64,000 nt of DNA from NCBI GenBank assembly GCA_022749755.1, contig CM040443.1, forward strand, positions 9,521,744 to 9,585,743. The letters run 5' to 3'. How positions within the stretch are numbered: the stretch's first letter is position 1; every line of letters starts with the position of its first letter. This stretch comes from Azadirachta indica. Taxonomy: Eukaryota > Streptophyta > Magnoliopsida > Sapindales > Meliaceae. Of this stretch, positions 1-12,339 are shown one piece after another. The notes under the pieces are model-generated. The model had not been told where the DNA came from. It was given only the letters and a program-made list of their open reading frames with translations, and searched no databases. The translations under genes were made by a program, and so were the position numbers.

Positions 1-122
1 TTTGGATGAAGAAGCTTGGTTGGTGATGGTGTTGGTAGGTCGGCGGGATTGGAAAAATGAATAGAACTGGATAAAGCTGGGAGGTAAAATGTCAAAATGA
101 AAATTGATAGCAACATCTTCAT
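1..122 (-). CDS. 5' end of a secreted-protein gene, truncated by the window edge
   Basis: Reading leftwards from an ATG at 122-120, 40 codons stay open to the window edge. The first ~19 residues form a typical signal peptide: a Lys near the start, a hydrophobic core (LLSIFILTFYLPAL), then small residues SSS. The next part is rich in Ser, Pro and Thr (HFSNPADLPTPSPTKLLHP). I do not recognise the family from so little sequence. It would be transcribed away from the KUP6-type gene's 3' end. The signal peptide makes a real gene more likely than chance, but a short open frame in AT-rich DNA can arise by accident. Confidence 0.45.
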   Translation of the reverse strand, partial: MKMLLSIFILTFYLPALSSSIHFSNPADLPTPSPTKLLHP

Positions 123-1388
123 CTTGGTTTGTGAAATTCAATCTCATTCTCATCATTATTTGATTAGAGATAAGATATGATGGCTTTTCCATATCTTCCA
201 TCTATACTGCCCATATTCTCAAATCTTCTATTCGTCCACTCTAATATTATTATGCTAAAATATCTCAGCCTTTATACATATTTTATTACTTTTAATACAA
301 AAGATTACTTAAATGTTATTTTCCCAAATAATTAATCCCTTAAGGATTAAGGACACCAATTTTAAAAAAAGAAATCGTATAAAATGTCACATTACATAAA
401 TCAACAATTCAACGGATTTCCAATCAAAATCTTACGACTTTAGATGGAATCTAATTTTTAAGATATAATTTGGATCGGATAATCTTCATTTCATACGTGC
501 TCCATCTACCCACCCTTTCCGTCCTTTTGGGTAATGGTTAGGCAGCCATCATATATAGTATTTCTCTAAATACTACTAATTAAATTATTACTAGTAATTA
601 AATACAGTAGCCCTACTTTTATTCTAATACTTGTACGTGTATGTATGTGTATATGCGTAAAAGTAACCCTTGGAAACTTCTGTAACATTCTCCATTTTTC
701 TTTCTGCTACAAGACAAGGATACGAAAGCCATAACATTGTGAATCCTTTATTCTTTTGTAGTGGAAAAAGCTTGTGGGTCCGTAAACTTTTTTTTTTTTT
801 TTTTTTTTTTGTATTTTTTCACAAGGCATAAGTTTCCAAAGTACTTTGTTAGAAAGCAAACTTCAATCAAAACTACTTTTTTCTTAAGCATTTGTTTGCA
901 TACGTGCAACTTTCCCTGGTGGTTTTGAAAATCGCTTTACATTTATTGCGTATTTGATTATATGGAAAAGCACTTTTCATTGTATGAAATACACTTCACA
1001 GCACACTAGGAGGTTACGGTTAATTATATTAATGCACGTCTATTTCTTTCATGTCATTAGGTGTTTCATATAAGGAATATCTTCTAGGAGCCGAAATTAA
1101 TTACATGTGAATATGAATATGAATATGAATATATGACCTGCTGGGATTTGTTCTTCTGGCTAATTGTTTATGTAGACCTGGAATTTGTTCAGGAATTCTT
1201 GGGCAATTACCAGCTTAATTTTGCGAGGCATGCTTTATAAACCAAAAGCGAAAAACCAGTTGCACGAAGGCAATAACTAAACCACTCGGAAACCCTTTTC
1301 TATCCACCAATTTATGTAGGTGGCGTTCTATCTATTGCACAACATTACAGCATGTACATTATAAACTATAAACTCCCATAAACAAAGT
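123..1388. other. Intergenic: promoter of the left-edge gene and KUP6-type 3' flank
   Basis: No convincing open frame. It holds a T homopolymer (about 789-810) and a short GAATAT tandem repeat (about 1109-1133). The part just left of 1389 should contain the 3' UTR of the potassium transporter, which is transcribed leftwards. No other structure seen. Confidence 0.6.
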
Positions 1389-4300
1389 TCATACATTGTA
1401 AATCATCCCCACCTCAAGTGTAGACGCATGTGGTACACTTAATTCATACGATGGTAACCTGCTATTCCTCCTCAAGAACTCATAACCTACGTTTATTACA
1501 AGCCTCTTTATGGCACTTGATCCCTGCTTCGCTTTCATGTACGAGTGTCCTAATATGTATGCTATCCCAGCTTCCCTAGCTTCCATAAGTTCCCGGAGTT
1601 CCTCCATAGCCTCCCTGTCGATTTTTGGGCTTTCAGGTACAATAAACCGCACTCTTTTCTTTGGTTTGATTGGCGGTGGTGACTCTATCTCTCTTAATTC
1701 TGATGTGCCAGGAGAGTCTATATCTACAATTGGATCATCTTCACTCATTTGAACCCCTTCTTTATGGGTAGAGCAAGTACCGACGACCGTCATTTTGTCA
1801 TCATCCTTGAGCAGATCTCCAATTGCACCATCAAATTCAACACTTCCAGCACTTCCTGAGCGTATAAACTCTGCTATACTACAAACGAGATCCTTCTCAA
1901 ATTCCATGTCATCTTTGTGAACATCACGATATCCATATCGTACAATGCACCTATAGATCCTATATTGTCTGGGACCAATATGACCAACTAGAAACCTCTC
2001 CTCGGGTCTAACATGGGGAACTGGGACAGATTTAATGCACAGAAAAACTAGAACCTGGTGGAAGGCTGGAAGATTGGTGACAAAGTGGGAGAAGATTGCA
2101 GGGATTCCAGATACAAGCTCAGTGTGTATGAGGCCAATGCCACGAACCCGTACAATGCCTAGGCTAGGACCTAAGCTAAGTAGCCAGTTGATGGAGACCT
2201 TGTTTTGCACATCATACTCATACTTTTTAAGCGAGCCATAGTGCCATACACACATGACAATCAGAAACATAAAGGCAAGGGCAATCGGAACCCAGGCCCC
2301 TTCAAGGAACTTTATGAGAGAAGCAGAGAAGTAAAGAGCTTCAATTGTGCCAAAGAAGATGACAAAACATATTGCAAGCAAGACACTCTTCTGCCAACAT
2401 AGCACAATTACTAGAGACATTAGACAGGTAGTGACGAGCATTACAGTTATGACTGCCAAACCTGTTCCACAAATATCAAATTATTAGGAACACGGTAATA
2501 GAAACAGGAAACCTCCAGGTTTTGGTTGATATTGAGATTAAGCTGCTCTTTCACAAACAGAGAAACTAATTGTGCAATATAGTTCTTTACGAGCATTACA
2601 GAAGAGTAAGTTGATGCAGACAACAGGGAGTTCAAGGAAAATCAATATTAAGGAAGATATAAACACAGAATGACGGTATATATTTGATATCAGACCATAT
2701 AGGATCCTCCATAATATTTGTCAGTTGTTATTATATATCACATTTATGATTATTTTCCTTTAAAGATTTAGACATTTATATTAATCTAGTTTTCTTTAGT
2801 TTTAGTAGTCAGAGGTATTATGGTTTTATTCATACTTGCTTGGTGTGGGCTCAAAACACTATATGCTCATATATGCATAAATAGTTAAACAAGAATCATA
2901 ATGTGAAAGAGCTTCCTACATGAACTTTTATTTTATTTTGATTTTTCCTGTAATTTGGCATTCAAGATTTCTGTAGAAAATATCAAACAAAATAAAAAAG
3001 CTTTCTATTTGGAGATCCTGCCAATCAGGAGAGGAGGTGATTCACTTCTGAAAACAGCCTCTTTGCAACATGTATTCGTAAAACTTAGGTGGAAAGTGAG
3101 AGAATGTCATGCACAAATACACACACCATGAAATGGAGAATCTAAAGGAGGATGGAAATCTTCTTTGTTAGGGCATTATGAGGTTGATAACACTTCAATT
3201 GACCTCGAACTCTTGATGACTAGAACTAGTCAAATCTCTCGTCAATTATGAGACATATTCAATATGCAATCTACTGAATATCATGATAACTTAAAATAAC
3301 TACTTTTTAACATAACCATTCTTTTTTTACCCCCTAATTTTAAAAAAAAGCTAATCTATAGAAAATCAACAACTCAAGAGATCCAAAATGAAGCGGTTTA
3401 TTGCGGGTTTCTGGAAGAAAATCCGCTAATGGTTCAGAAAGAAGCATGTTTCAGGCTGGCTAAGTTTCATAATGCTTACGTGAAAAAAAGTCAATTGAAC
3501 ATATACGTGAACCGTTTTATTAACTGTGAAACCTAGAAAATCATTTACTCAAACATTCAGCATATAAACACCCTGACAGACATAATCTATATGGTATCTA
3601 CCTGATGCATTGCCCATCCTTTTTGTGTCTCTAAAGCCAATGGTAACAGCCAAACATAACACCATCAATATCCAATTAATCTCTGGAATGTAGATCTGAC
3701 CATGGATTTTTGATGATGTGTGTACTATTTTGACTCGGGGGAAGCAACCCAGGGCAGAGCATTGCTTGATGATTGAGAATGTGCCAGTAATGATGGCCTG
3801 GCTTCCCACTACTGCAGCAAGAATGGCTATTACCAGAACTGGCCATCTGAGTTTCTCTGCATCAATATGGGAGACTTCCGATGAGCTGAAACTTGCTCAG
3901 TATCCAAATTATCTAATTATCATTGACAATGCCTCAAAGTACCTACCTGGTACAGACACATAAAATCCAACTCGATAATGATTGTCAAGAACGTGATGCT
4001 GTGACAGATAGGCAGCTTGTCCCATATATGCAAGAATCAAGGATGGATATACCAAAGAGGTGAAAGCAATCTGCAGAAATGCGTGTATATTGAAATATTA
4101 TTTCAAATATGGTACTTAAACGAACCAAAAAGAGTACATGCTATATCTATCTTAATTCAACATGATTCTTTTTTCATACTTGAATGAATAAACCAAAACT
4201 GTCAGGAGCAGTATCTTATCATGACCACTATCACAGTGTGAGAGAGAACTAAGGAAAACTATGTGAATGCATTGATATGGGCAAGGTTATACAGCAAGAA

Positions 4301-6748
4301 GATATAACTTTGGAGGTGAAAAAATATATTTCCTACATGTTTCAATATATAGTTAGGCCAGCAGCAATAAAAGGAGGTACAAGGTTTAAACTGTCTACAT
4401 GATCTAATAAATCAAGGCATTTAAACGTGAGGTTTAGCAGGATTAACCAATCAGATGTTGGTGAGAGGCTACTTTACCAGATACGCTCATTATACAACAA
4501 GAATGCTAAATTAATTTAGAGACCATCAACGTAGTTTTGAGTTCTTAAGGATATATACCTTGATTGACAATTGTGAGAAGTGTCCAAGATCAGCAAACAT
4601 GGCTTCAGAGCCTGGAAACAGGTATGTCAATTAGGGATTGTAAAAAATTTCTGCATGTAAATGGCTTCAAAATAAAATTAAACCATCTCATGCAAATACC
4701 TGTTATACACAATAAAATTCCACCCAAGGACATCCACCCTCCTTTCTGAGTTTTCTTCACAAATTTATACATGTAATAGGGAGAAAGTGCTTGATATACA
4801 TGAGGATTCCAGTGAAGGATATTGTATAAGCCAATGGCACTGATGCATCCAAGCCATATCAAAACCACAGGTGCAAACAAGAATCCAACTCTGTGTGTGC
4901 CATAATGTTGAAGGGCAAACAGGACAATCAGTATGACGCAAGCAACTGGAACTTCTACATCTGCAAAAATTATTGAACATTTTAGAAATTTTGTCTGTTA
5001 TCTACCCCATTTTAACAATAACAGTTATACATGATGACTGCAGCAAATTTGCGGACCAACTTATTTTATCATGCGTTTGTGTTTCTTCCTGCTCAGAACC
5101 AGGGTCATAATGTCTAAATAAAGCTCATGTCGAACAGATTTTCAATAAGTTGGAATTATGGTAATGGATTTTGACTTGTATAATAATACTATATTATGTA
5201 GCCACTTCCACCCCACCACACAGCAACCAGGCCCATTGCAATAATAACTTACCTGCCACATTTGTATGTCTACCTATCAACTCTGTGAAGATTATACAGA
5301 CTTGTTTTTGAGACCACAGTGATGAAATCGGTTTAATCACCTTCACTACCATTGACTCATTAAGCCATGGCGGCTGTTTACAAAACTGCCAATACAGTTT
5401 TGTTATACTTCCTCTATAACAAATCACATACCCCTCAAGTAATCCCTTCAGGAGATGGATATATGCACTCTCCAGAAGACTTTTGAGGATTGCACTAAAC
5501 AAACAATGAGATAATAAGCTATATTCTGTGGGTGGTTGAAGAAGCTTCAAAACACACTGAAAATTTTGGAATCCTTGACAGCGCGAAAGCCAAGAGAACA
5601 TGAAAGTTGGTACTTAGACTGCATTAGAAAATAATTATTGACTCTTCTAAAATCCAGAAGTTCCAACTAAAAGGGGTTCTGCCCAACTCCCAGTAATTTA
5701 TTAAAAAAATTACTTTAGAAAACTATATTTTAAGAAGACTTAAACTATTTAACGATGAATTGCCTATTCATTTATCTGTCTTAGCAAACAACAACTAATC
5801 AAATAGAAACCAGGACAAGGATAAGAATCTCACATTTGTGATGCTCCTTAGCCATGGAAAGTTCAAGCCCTGATACTGCTGAAAAGACTGCCCAGCAATC
5901 CCAAAAATCAAACAATCAGATGAGTCTTTGGAGACTAAGAGCACCAAATACTAGCACAAAACCAACCAAACGAACCCTATAATTACCAGAAATTGCTGGC
6001 GTGAGCACACCATCACCAATCACCATACAAGTCCCAATCAAAGCCAGTATAAGCAAAAATCGCTGCAACACCCTATACCTTTCTAAGGTTGATTTCAGCT
6101 TTGAGCCAAAGCTAGTTTTTGGCGACAAACTACTACCTTCCTTCTTGTAGTCACTGAGTTCCTCATCAGCCAACTGGCAATTAGGCAGTGAGTTGACTCG
6201 GGCGTGTCGACACAACAGTGAGTACAAAGCAAAAGTCCCTCCTTCACCATTATCATCAGCTCTAAGCACTATAAACACATATTTAAGCAAAGGAACCAAA
6301 GTTAAGGTCCAGAAAACGAAAGATAAAACTCCGTAAATCTCTTCGTTCGTCTCTGAGTGTTCAATATCTTCAGCGAATGTGCTTTTGTAGACATATAACG
6401 GTGAAGTGCTTAAGTCTCCATAGACAACACCGAGACTCTGATATGCTAAAGTTAACACTGTTCTCCATGATTCTTTCTGCAATAAAAGACGACAATCTGA
6501 TTAAAAAAATGAATTGCCTTTATACTAAAAACTAAAAATCAATGCATATTTGCAACAAAGCAAACATATAATCATACAACTGAAATGAGTTTATTTTGAA
6601 TACAGTATATGACCACGAATGCATCTGCAACAAAAACAAGAATCCAATTGTAATAAAACCGAAATGAACTTTATTCTAGAAATGAGGAATCAAGTATATC
6701 TCATCTAACCTTAACAAAATTTGGATAGCCACTAGCTTCCAGATCCAT
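1389..6748 (-). CDS. KUP6: HAK/KUP/KT potassium transporter, KUP6/KUP8 type
   Basis: Plasma-membrane-type K+ uptake or K+/H+ symport protein of the HAK/KUP/KT family, with about 12 membrane segments and a long cytosolic C-terminal tail. Exons (minus strand): 6748-6710, 6476-5987, 5878-5834, 4960-4700, 4611-4559, 4070-3947, 3856-3602, 2461-1389. These total 2,340 nt and encode 779 aa, the normal family length. All junctions are GT-AG and keep frame. The family signature [14 protein letters not shown] lies near residue 30, the selectivity-region motif [10 protein letters not shown] near 170, and the tail ends with [11 protein letters not shown]. The first exon codes for only 13 residues ([13 protein letters not shown]), as in the KUP6/KUP8 clade. 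The tail carries a KPKKRVRF basic patch typical of that clade. Assignment to KUP6 rather than KUP8 is by overall resemblance. Confidence 0.95.
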
Positions 6749-8510
6749 TATAGGCAGTCTCAAAAGCTGGAAACATCCATTTCTGCTACGAAACGAAAAG
6801 ATTCAAGGCGAACCCATATGGCAAAAGCACCTCCCCAGAATGTTACTGTGCTGAGGAACTCCAAGAATTGATTTTTAACATATGTAATGAAACAATAAAA
6901 AGATTGTTTATTGAATGAGTCAATGCAGACAGCAGTTGAACAAACTTTAGTGGAGACACAACAAGGAAAAACTCACAGGTGACGGGCACCTAGACTTAAA
7001 ACCAGCACATAAAATAAAATGATTATCAATAATATCAGAATATTTTGCGTGAGGTTTTTAAAGAGAAGAAATACTAACTGGTTTTTGTTTTGTAGTTGGT
7101 GCCACGCTTTTTCCTTTTCAATTTAAAAAAAAGGAAACTAATTTTTTATATGAAGAGAGATCCTCTCCACTTGGCTCTGAAGTGGCAAATGTTGCGCTGC
7201 AATTTACCTGGCTCGGACAAGAGCAGGTTGACAGCAATATACAGAGTTTTATTTTCTTTTATCTAACTCAGTGAGTTGACTCAGTGAAACTGACAGATCT
7301 GTTTGTCACCTTTTCCTTAATTTCACCAACCTAAACCACTTTTATATCTCCGCTGTTTCTAATTCCAAAATCCACCCATAGAAAAAAAAAAATAAAAAAA
7401 AAAGATAAAAAGATAAATCAATCAATGAATCTTGAGTGAGATTAGATTTGTTTGGATTTTCAACTTAGGTTAAAAATTAATTAAGATCATAAAAAGCTTA
7501 CCCAATTAATCCTTGATTTTATGTTAATGATTGTTGATTGTGTTTATGATTTTTCATGTGAATTTCCCCAGAAACAAAACAAACATACCTTTATCTGATT
7601 GAAGAATGTTTAAGCAGCTAGAGATTATTTGTTGCCTTTTTGATTTTTCCTTGTTAAATTGGAATTAGTTTGGGATTTATCTTAATCACTTTTTATTTTT
7701 TTGAAAAACCAAACTTTTCGCCGAAATCAACTATTTTTTTTATCGGTTTAATTCCTTATTATGCTGACCTAAATTGTTTTATTTATTTATATATTTATTA
7801 TTACAATATCATATTTTTAGTTAATTAATTCATAATTTCATTATATCGAAATAACTTTTTTATTATTTATCTTTTAAGTGTTACACTACATGTGTTTTTT
7901 TATCATTGCTTATAATGTAAAAAGTGTGATTATATATATGTAAATATATATTTAATTTTGTTATTAAAAGAAAAAGGGGGAAAGCAAGAATGGTAACCCT
8001 TGATAAGAGCATTGTCGGTTCATATAATTGAAGCTTTATATAAAGTGATAATAATTACAAAAACAGTATATTTACAACCAACTTTTTCTCCAAAGTTGAT
8101 TATTTATGTAAATTAATTTTAATTTAAATTATATATTTATAATATATATAGTCAAACATATATGCTTTTGAATGAATGAAATCAAAATAAAAAATGGAGT
8201 TGATGAGCTGACTCTTGTTTCTTGTTAATGAATAATGAGAGGTGGCATATGTCATGAATTACCATTAATATTATTGACGTGATAATTCATTTGGGAATTT
8301 TAATTTTGTATTAATGTTTTATTGTTTATCTTCTTATTTATTTGTATTCTGTCACTGTCCATCTGTGTTAGCTAAAACGGGATCGTAGTAGAATCATTAC
8401 ACGTTTAGGAAGCCAAGTTGCGGACGTTGTTTTTGCTAAGTAAACACCAGCTGTCTTTCTACCACTCTATTTTAATTAATTAAATGAAAGCAACTATTTA
8501 ATTAGTTATC

Positions 8511-8534
<24 letters not shown>
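8511..8534. repeat. (AT)n microsatellite
   Basis: Twelve AT units, perfect. A similar run lies at 8941-8962. Simple dinucleotide repeats with no other function visible. Confidence 0.9.
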
Positions 8535-8541
<7 letters not shown>

Positions 8542-10076
8542 AGACAATCCCACCAATTATTTTCTGTATGTACTTTTAATTTACAATTATTGAATTAATT
8601 TGTCATATCATATCATATTATTGTTATTGTTATTGTTATTGTACTTGTACTTGTGACTATGAATTATAATTATGTACACAAATGAAATGTCTGGAGAAAG
8701 AAAGAGCAAAAATCTATCACTTTCATTTATGTATAAAATTAACGAGAGAGTTCCAGGTCCAGGTGGCACTACTGCTCACCTCTACTTTTTATTTCCCGAC
8801 TACCTTCCCATCAACTTTTTTTCTTTTTCCCTTTTTGGCCTTGCGAGAAAATTAATAAACAAAAATCTATTTGCTAGATTTTTTGTAAAAGACTATTTAT
8901 TGTATGGTTTAATTTGTTTGGGATACAGGAAACCAACGAGATATATATATATATATATATATGAACAAATAATTATTAATTATATACGCATGTGTTGCAC
9001 ATGTCAATTATTGTTCATTAATCATTTTTCATTCTTGGATTTCTCGGGGGAAAAAAAGATTAATTTGGATTAAAATTGGAATCGTGCATGATCAGCTGTA
9101 TTCCAATTGGGTTTGATTTGATTTGCTAGATGACGATTAAATTTAAATATGTTGTTTATCGAAATTATTTATGAAATTCTTGAATGGTCGATTTATTTGA
9201 GAACTTCTAACTTTAGTCTTAGAGATTCCTTTGCAGGTTATGTCCTTTTCATTATTTCTTTTTCTTTTGTTTTAATTAATCTAAAATTGTGGTTTTTTTC
9301 ACGAGTAGACTGTGATTATAATTAATATAAAGGTGATAACATTTATTTATATATACATGTATGTCTATACGAAAGTAAAAATAAAAAATAAAGATAATAT
9401 CTTTAAACAGTTAGAGACTCTTTTATAGTCAATTTAGTTGTCTTTTCTCCTTTTCACTTTTATTTATAAATGAAGTAATTTGAAAAAATTTTCTACTGAC
9501 TATAAAATATAAAAGTGATTAATTAAAATTATGTCTTGTTGTCTGTAAAATGAGCAAGTGTTTCATTCAAAAGAGACTTAAATAAACTCTATCATTAATC
9601 TTTAAATAAAGATAATGGTTAATTATTTATTTACTTTAATTAATGTGATATTTATCATTAACATGTGAGTTATGTAATAAAAAAATTCTTACAATATATA
9701 CATTATTTTCTTAAATAATTAAAAGAACTTATTAATTAGTTTAGTAGATGATACGTGTCATCAAATATTCTGTCAATAACTTATTCTAAAAATAAAAATG
9801 GTAAAAGTTTAGACGCATACAAATCATTATTTAATGTATAAGAATGAATATATTTTGCGTATAGAAAATAAAAATAGAAATAATTCGAAATTGATTAAAA
9901 TACCAATGCTTAACGCATGCATCCTGATTAACACTAATTAACTACTCTTGATACGTGACTCTTGTTTGTCTCCTATCTAGATACGTTTAATTATTTCCAT
10001 TTAATTTAATTGAAAAATAGTTTGTTGATATTGGCGTTAGTTGCATGTACAATATTACTAGTTTTTTTATATATAC

Positions 10077-10077
<1 letters not shown>

Positions 10078-10116
<39 letters not shown>
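10078..10116. repeat. (TAA)n microsatellite
   Basis: About 13 uninterrupted TAA units in the KUP spacer. Confidence 0.9.
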
Positions 10117-10118
<2 letters not shown>

Positions 10119-10276
10119 TTTTAAAAAGTATATATATGTATATAGATTAAAGCAGCCTTATCTCAAATATTAAATTTATAAACTCAAGAGTTGATTAAAA
10201 CTTCAAATTAGTTTGTGTCATCTCACATATATAAAACTTATGTATACATAGACACATATCTACATAGATAAGATAG

Positions 10277-10306
10277 ATTAATTAATTAATTAATTAATTA
10301 ATTAAT
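10277..10306. repeat. (ATTA)n microsatellite
   Basis: About seven perfect tetranucleotide units. An (AT)n run follows at 10912-10930. Confidence 0.9.
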
Positions 10307-12339
10307 CCTAGACTTTACTTAAAATATGAATGGATGGATCACCACCGTCTTAACCAGAGATTATATGTAAAAATTAGAATTAATAATGAATGAATAAATT
10401 AATTGAGTTTTGATTTGATTAAGTAGTAAGGCATGCATGATGCAGGCGTGTGGCGTGGTGTAGCTTTAGGAGGTATTTAGTTAATTAGAATGCCCAAACT
10501 AAACTCACCACATTAATTAATAATTAATAAACAATCTAAATATATATAATTAAACATGTGCAAATTAATCATTCAGCACGCTGTAATTGTTAGGTCATCT
10601 CCCTAAACAAACAAACAGAGAGTCGAATTGCACCGACCATTATTAAATATAAAATTAGAATTAAGTTGGCCTAATTGTAATTGGTTTGGACGGTGCTGCA
10701 TGGCTGGGGCAAACGTGGACGCCAGCTACACAGAAATGTCGATCGAGACAGAGAGTGGTTTTCAATTGAAGAGAATTGAAAACGACTATCATTATCTGCA
10801 TTATATAATTTTTATTATATTGTATAATATGTATGTGGTATTTATTTATATAAATAAATAATTAGCGTATACAAACAGACATACATGGGCTCTACGTATC
10901 TCATCCCAATCATATATATATATATATATAGATATATGTTATGTTATGTGATTTCAGGATTTTGGTGTAAGTGATGTATGCGACAATGAATGATGAACCA
11001 CTCTGTTATAAAAGATTTTGACATATTCTTTTGGCACATTGTGAACAATTAATTGGAAAAGCATTTGTCAAAACTGAACAAAATAGAAGAAGCGTGCACA
11101 ATCTTTCATCAGACTTATTAGATAGACATGATGGACTAATCAAATACACAAACTTAACTTGATGATGACACGTGGCCAGGTTTACCAGTGTTGGACTTGT
11201 CGTGGACCCATTGTCTTTTATTTATTATTTATTTCAGTTAAAAAGAAACCTAATTCCGAAGTTTAATTACGTTTCTTAACATCCCAAATATTCATTCCCT
11301 AATTTGCGTGTTTTATTGAAATTGGCTATTACTAGTACGACACCCCAAATACATTCACTTTATTATTCAACATTTTTGATCATGTATGTTCTATTCAACC
11401 AAAGAGATTTTGTGTGGGATACAAAGCAAAGTTTCGAGATTGGTATTATCCTATATATTAATTTGTAAAACCAACCGCCTAGTTGCCATTACTTAAAAAC
11501 AAAATAATATAAATTATAACCACCTACATTTTCAATATAGGTGGAACCAAATTATATATTTTCTTATTTGTGAAAAAATAAAATTCAGGAACTCAATATT
11601 ATTGCAGAGATGGTATGTGATTGCACATGATATAGACGCGTAACTAATATGTCTTTGTACATGGATGTTTATCTATAAGAGAGAGTGCAAGCTTATACTT
11701 ATTATTGATGCTGATATTAGATAAGAAAGAGAATCTAGTCCTTTGAGTGCTTGATGAAGCTGCTTTTGGCACTTGCTTTCAATTACCACAATGGAATTTG
11801 ACTCGAAGTCGGCTTTAAATTGAGACCATATAAAGTTACCATGACAAACAAAAGTGATAAGCTATTTGATGGAAAAACTCATTACCACAAATCAACCTCC
11901 GCTTTTTGTAAAGAGAAAAAGGCAAATGGACAAAAGATAAGTGAACCATGAATATCATGCCTTCTTTTCCGCTTCCTTTCCAACCCCACTAAAGACACAA
12001 AAGAACAAACAAAAAAAAAAAAAAGAAGCTATTCCACAAAAACTTGCAAGTTTCTAACCTGATGAGAGAAGCATAGAAGACTATTATTATATTAATATCT
12101 TTGTTGACTTTGCTCAGACAATTGGCATATATGTATAACATGATGCAGATTATGAAACAATCTCAGAAGAAAAAGAAAAAGCAAGTGAATCAATAAAAAT
12201 ATTTGTCAAGAATATTGTTATTCATTTTCTTTGTGGCCATTTCAGAAGTATTTATCAACGTCTCAACAACACAGAGACCAACAAAATGACCTCCTACTAT
12301 ATCAATAGAATGAGAAGAATCATACAGGTTACAAACAAA

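Larger units (their letters stand above)
6749..12339. other. 5.6-kb AT-rich spacer between the two KUP genes
   Basis: Contains the 5' leader and promoter of the KUP6-type gene (roughly 6749-7450; leader introns not resolved) and the 3' flank of the KUP12-type gene (near 12000-12339). The middle is very AT-rich with many microsatellites. Open frames such as 8672-9073 and 10628-10861 have low-complexity, AT-driven translations and no family features. A less AT-rich island at about 10430-10790 is discussed as a finding. No transposon ends recognised. Confidence 0.6.

Noticed and set aside
5194..5601. 135-codon minus-strand open frame inside a KUP6 intron
   Set aside because: It lies wholly in intron 3 of the transporter (5833-4961) and has no family features.
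8672..9073. 133-codon open frame in the KUP spacer
   Set aside because: The translation is driven by AT-rich repeats (a run of YIYIYIY) with no domain, and no splice or promoter context supports it.
10759..10782. Hairpin as a microRNA precursor
   Set aside because: The stem is only 9 bp, far too short for a plant miRNA foldback.
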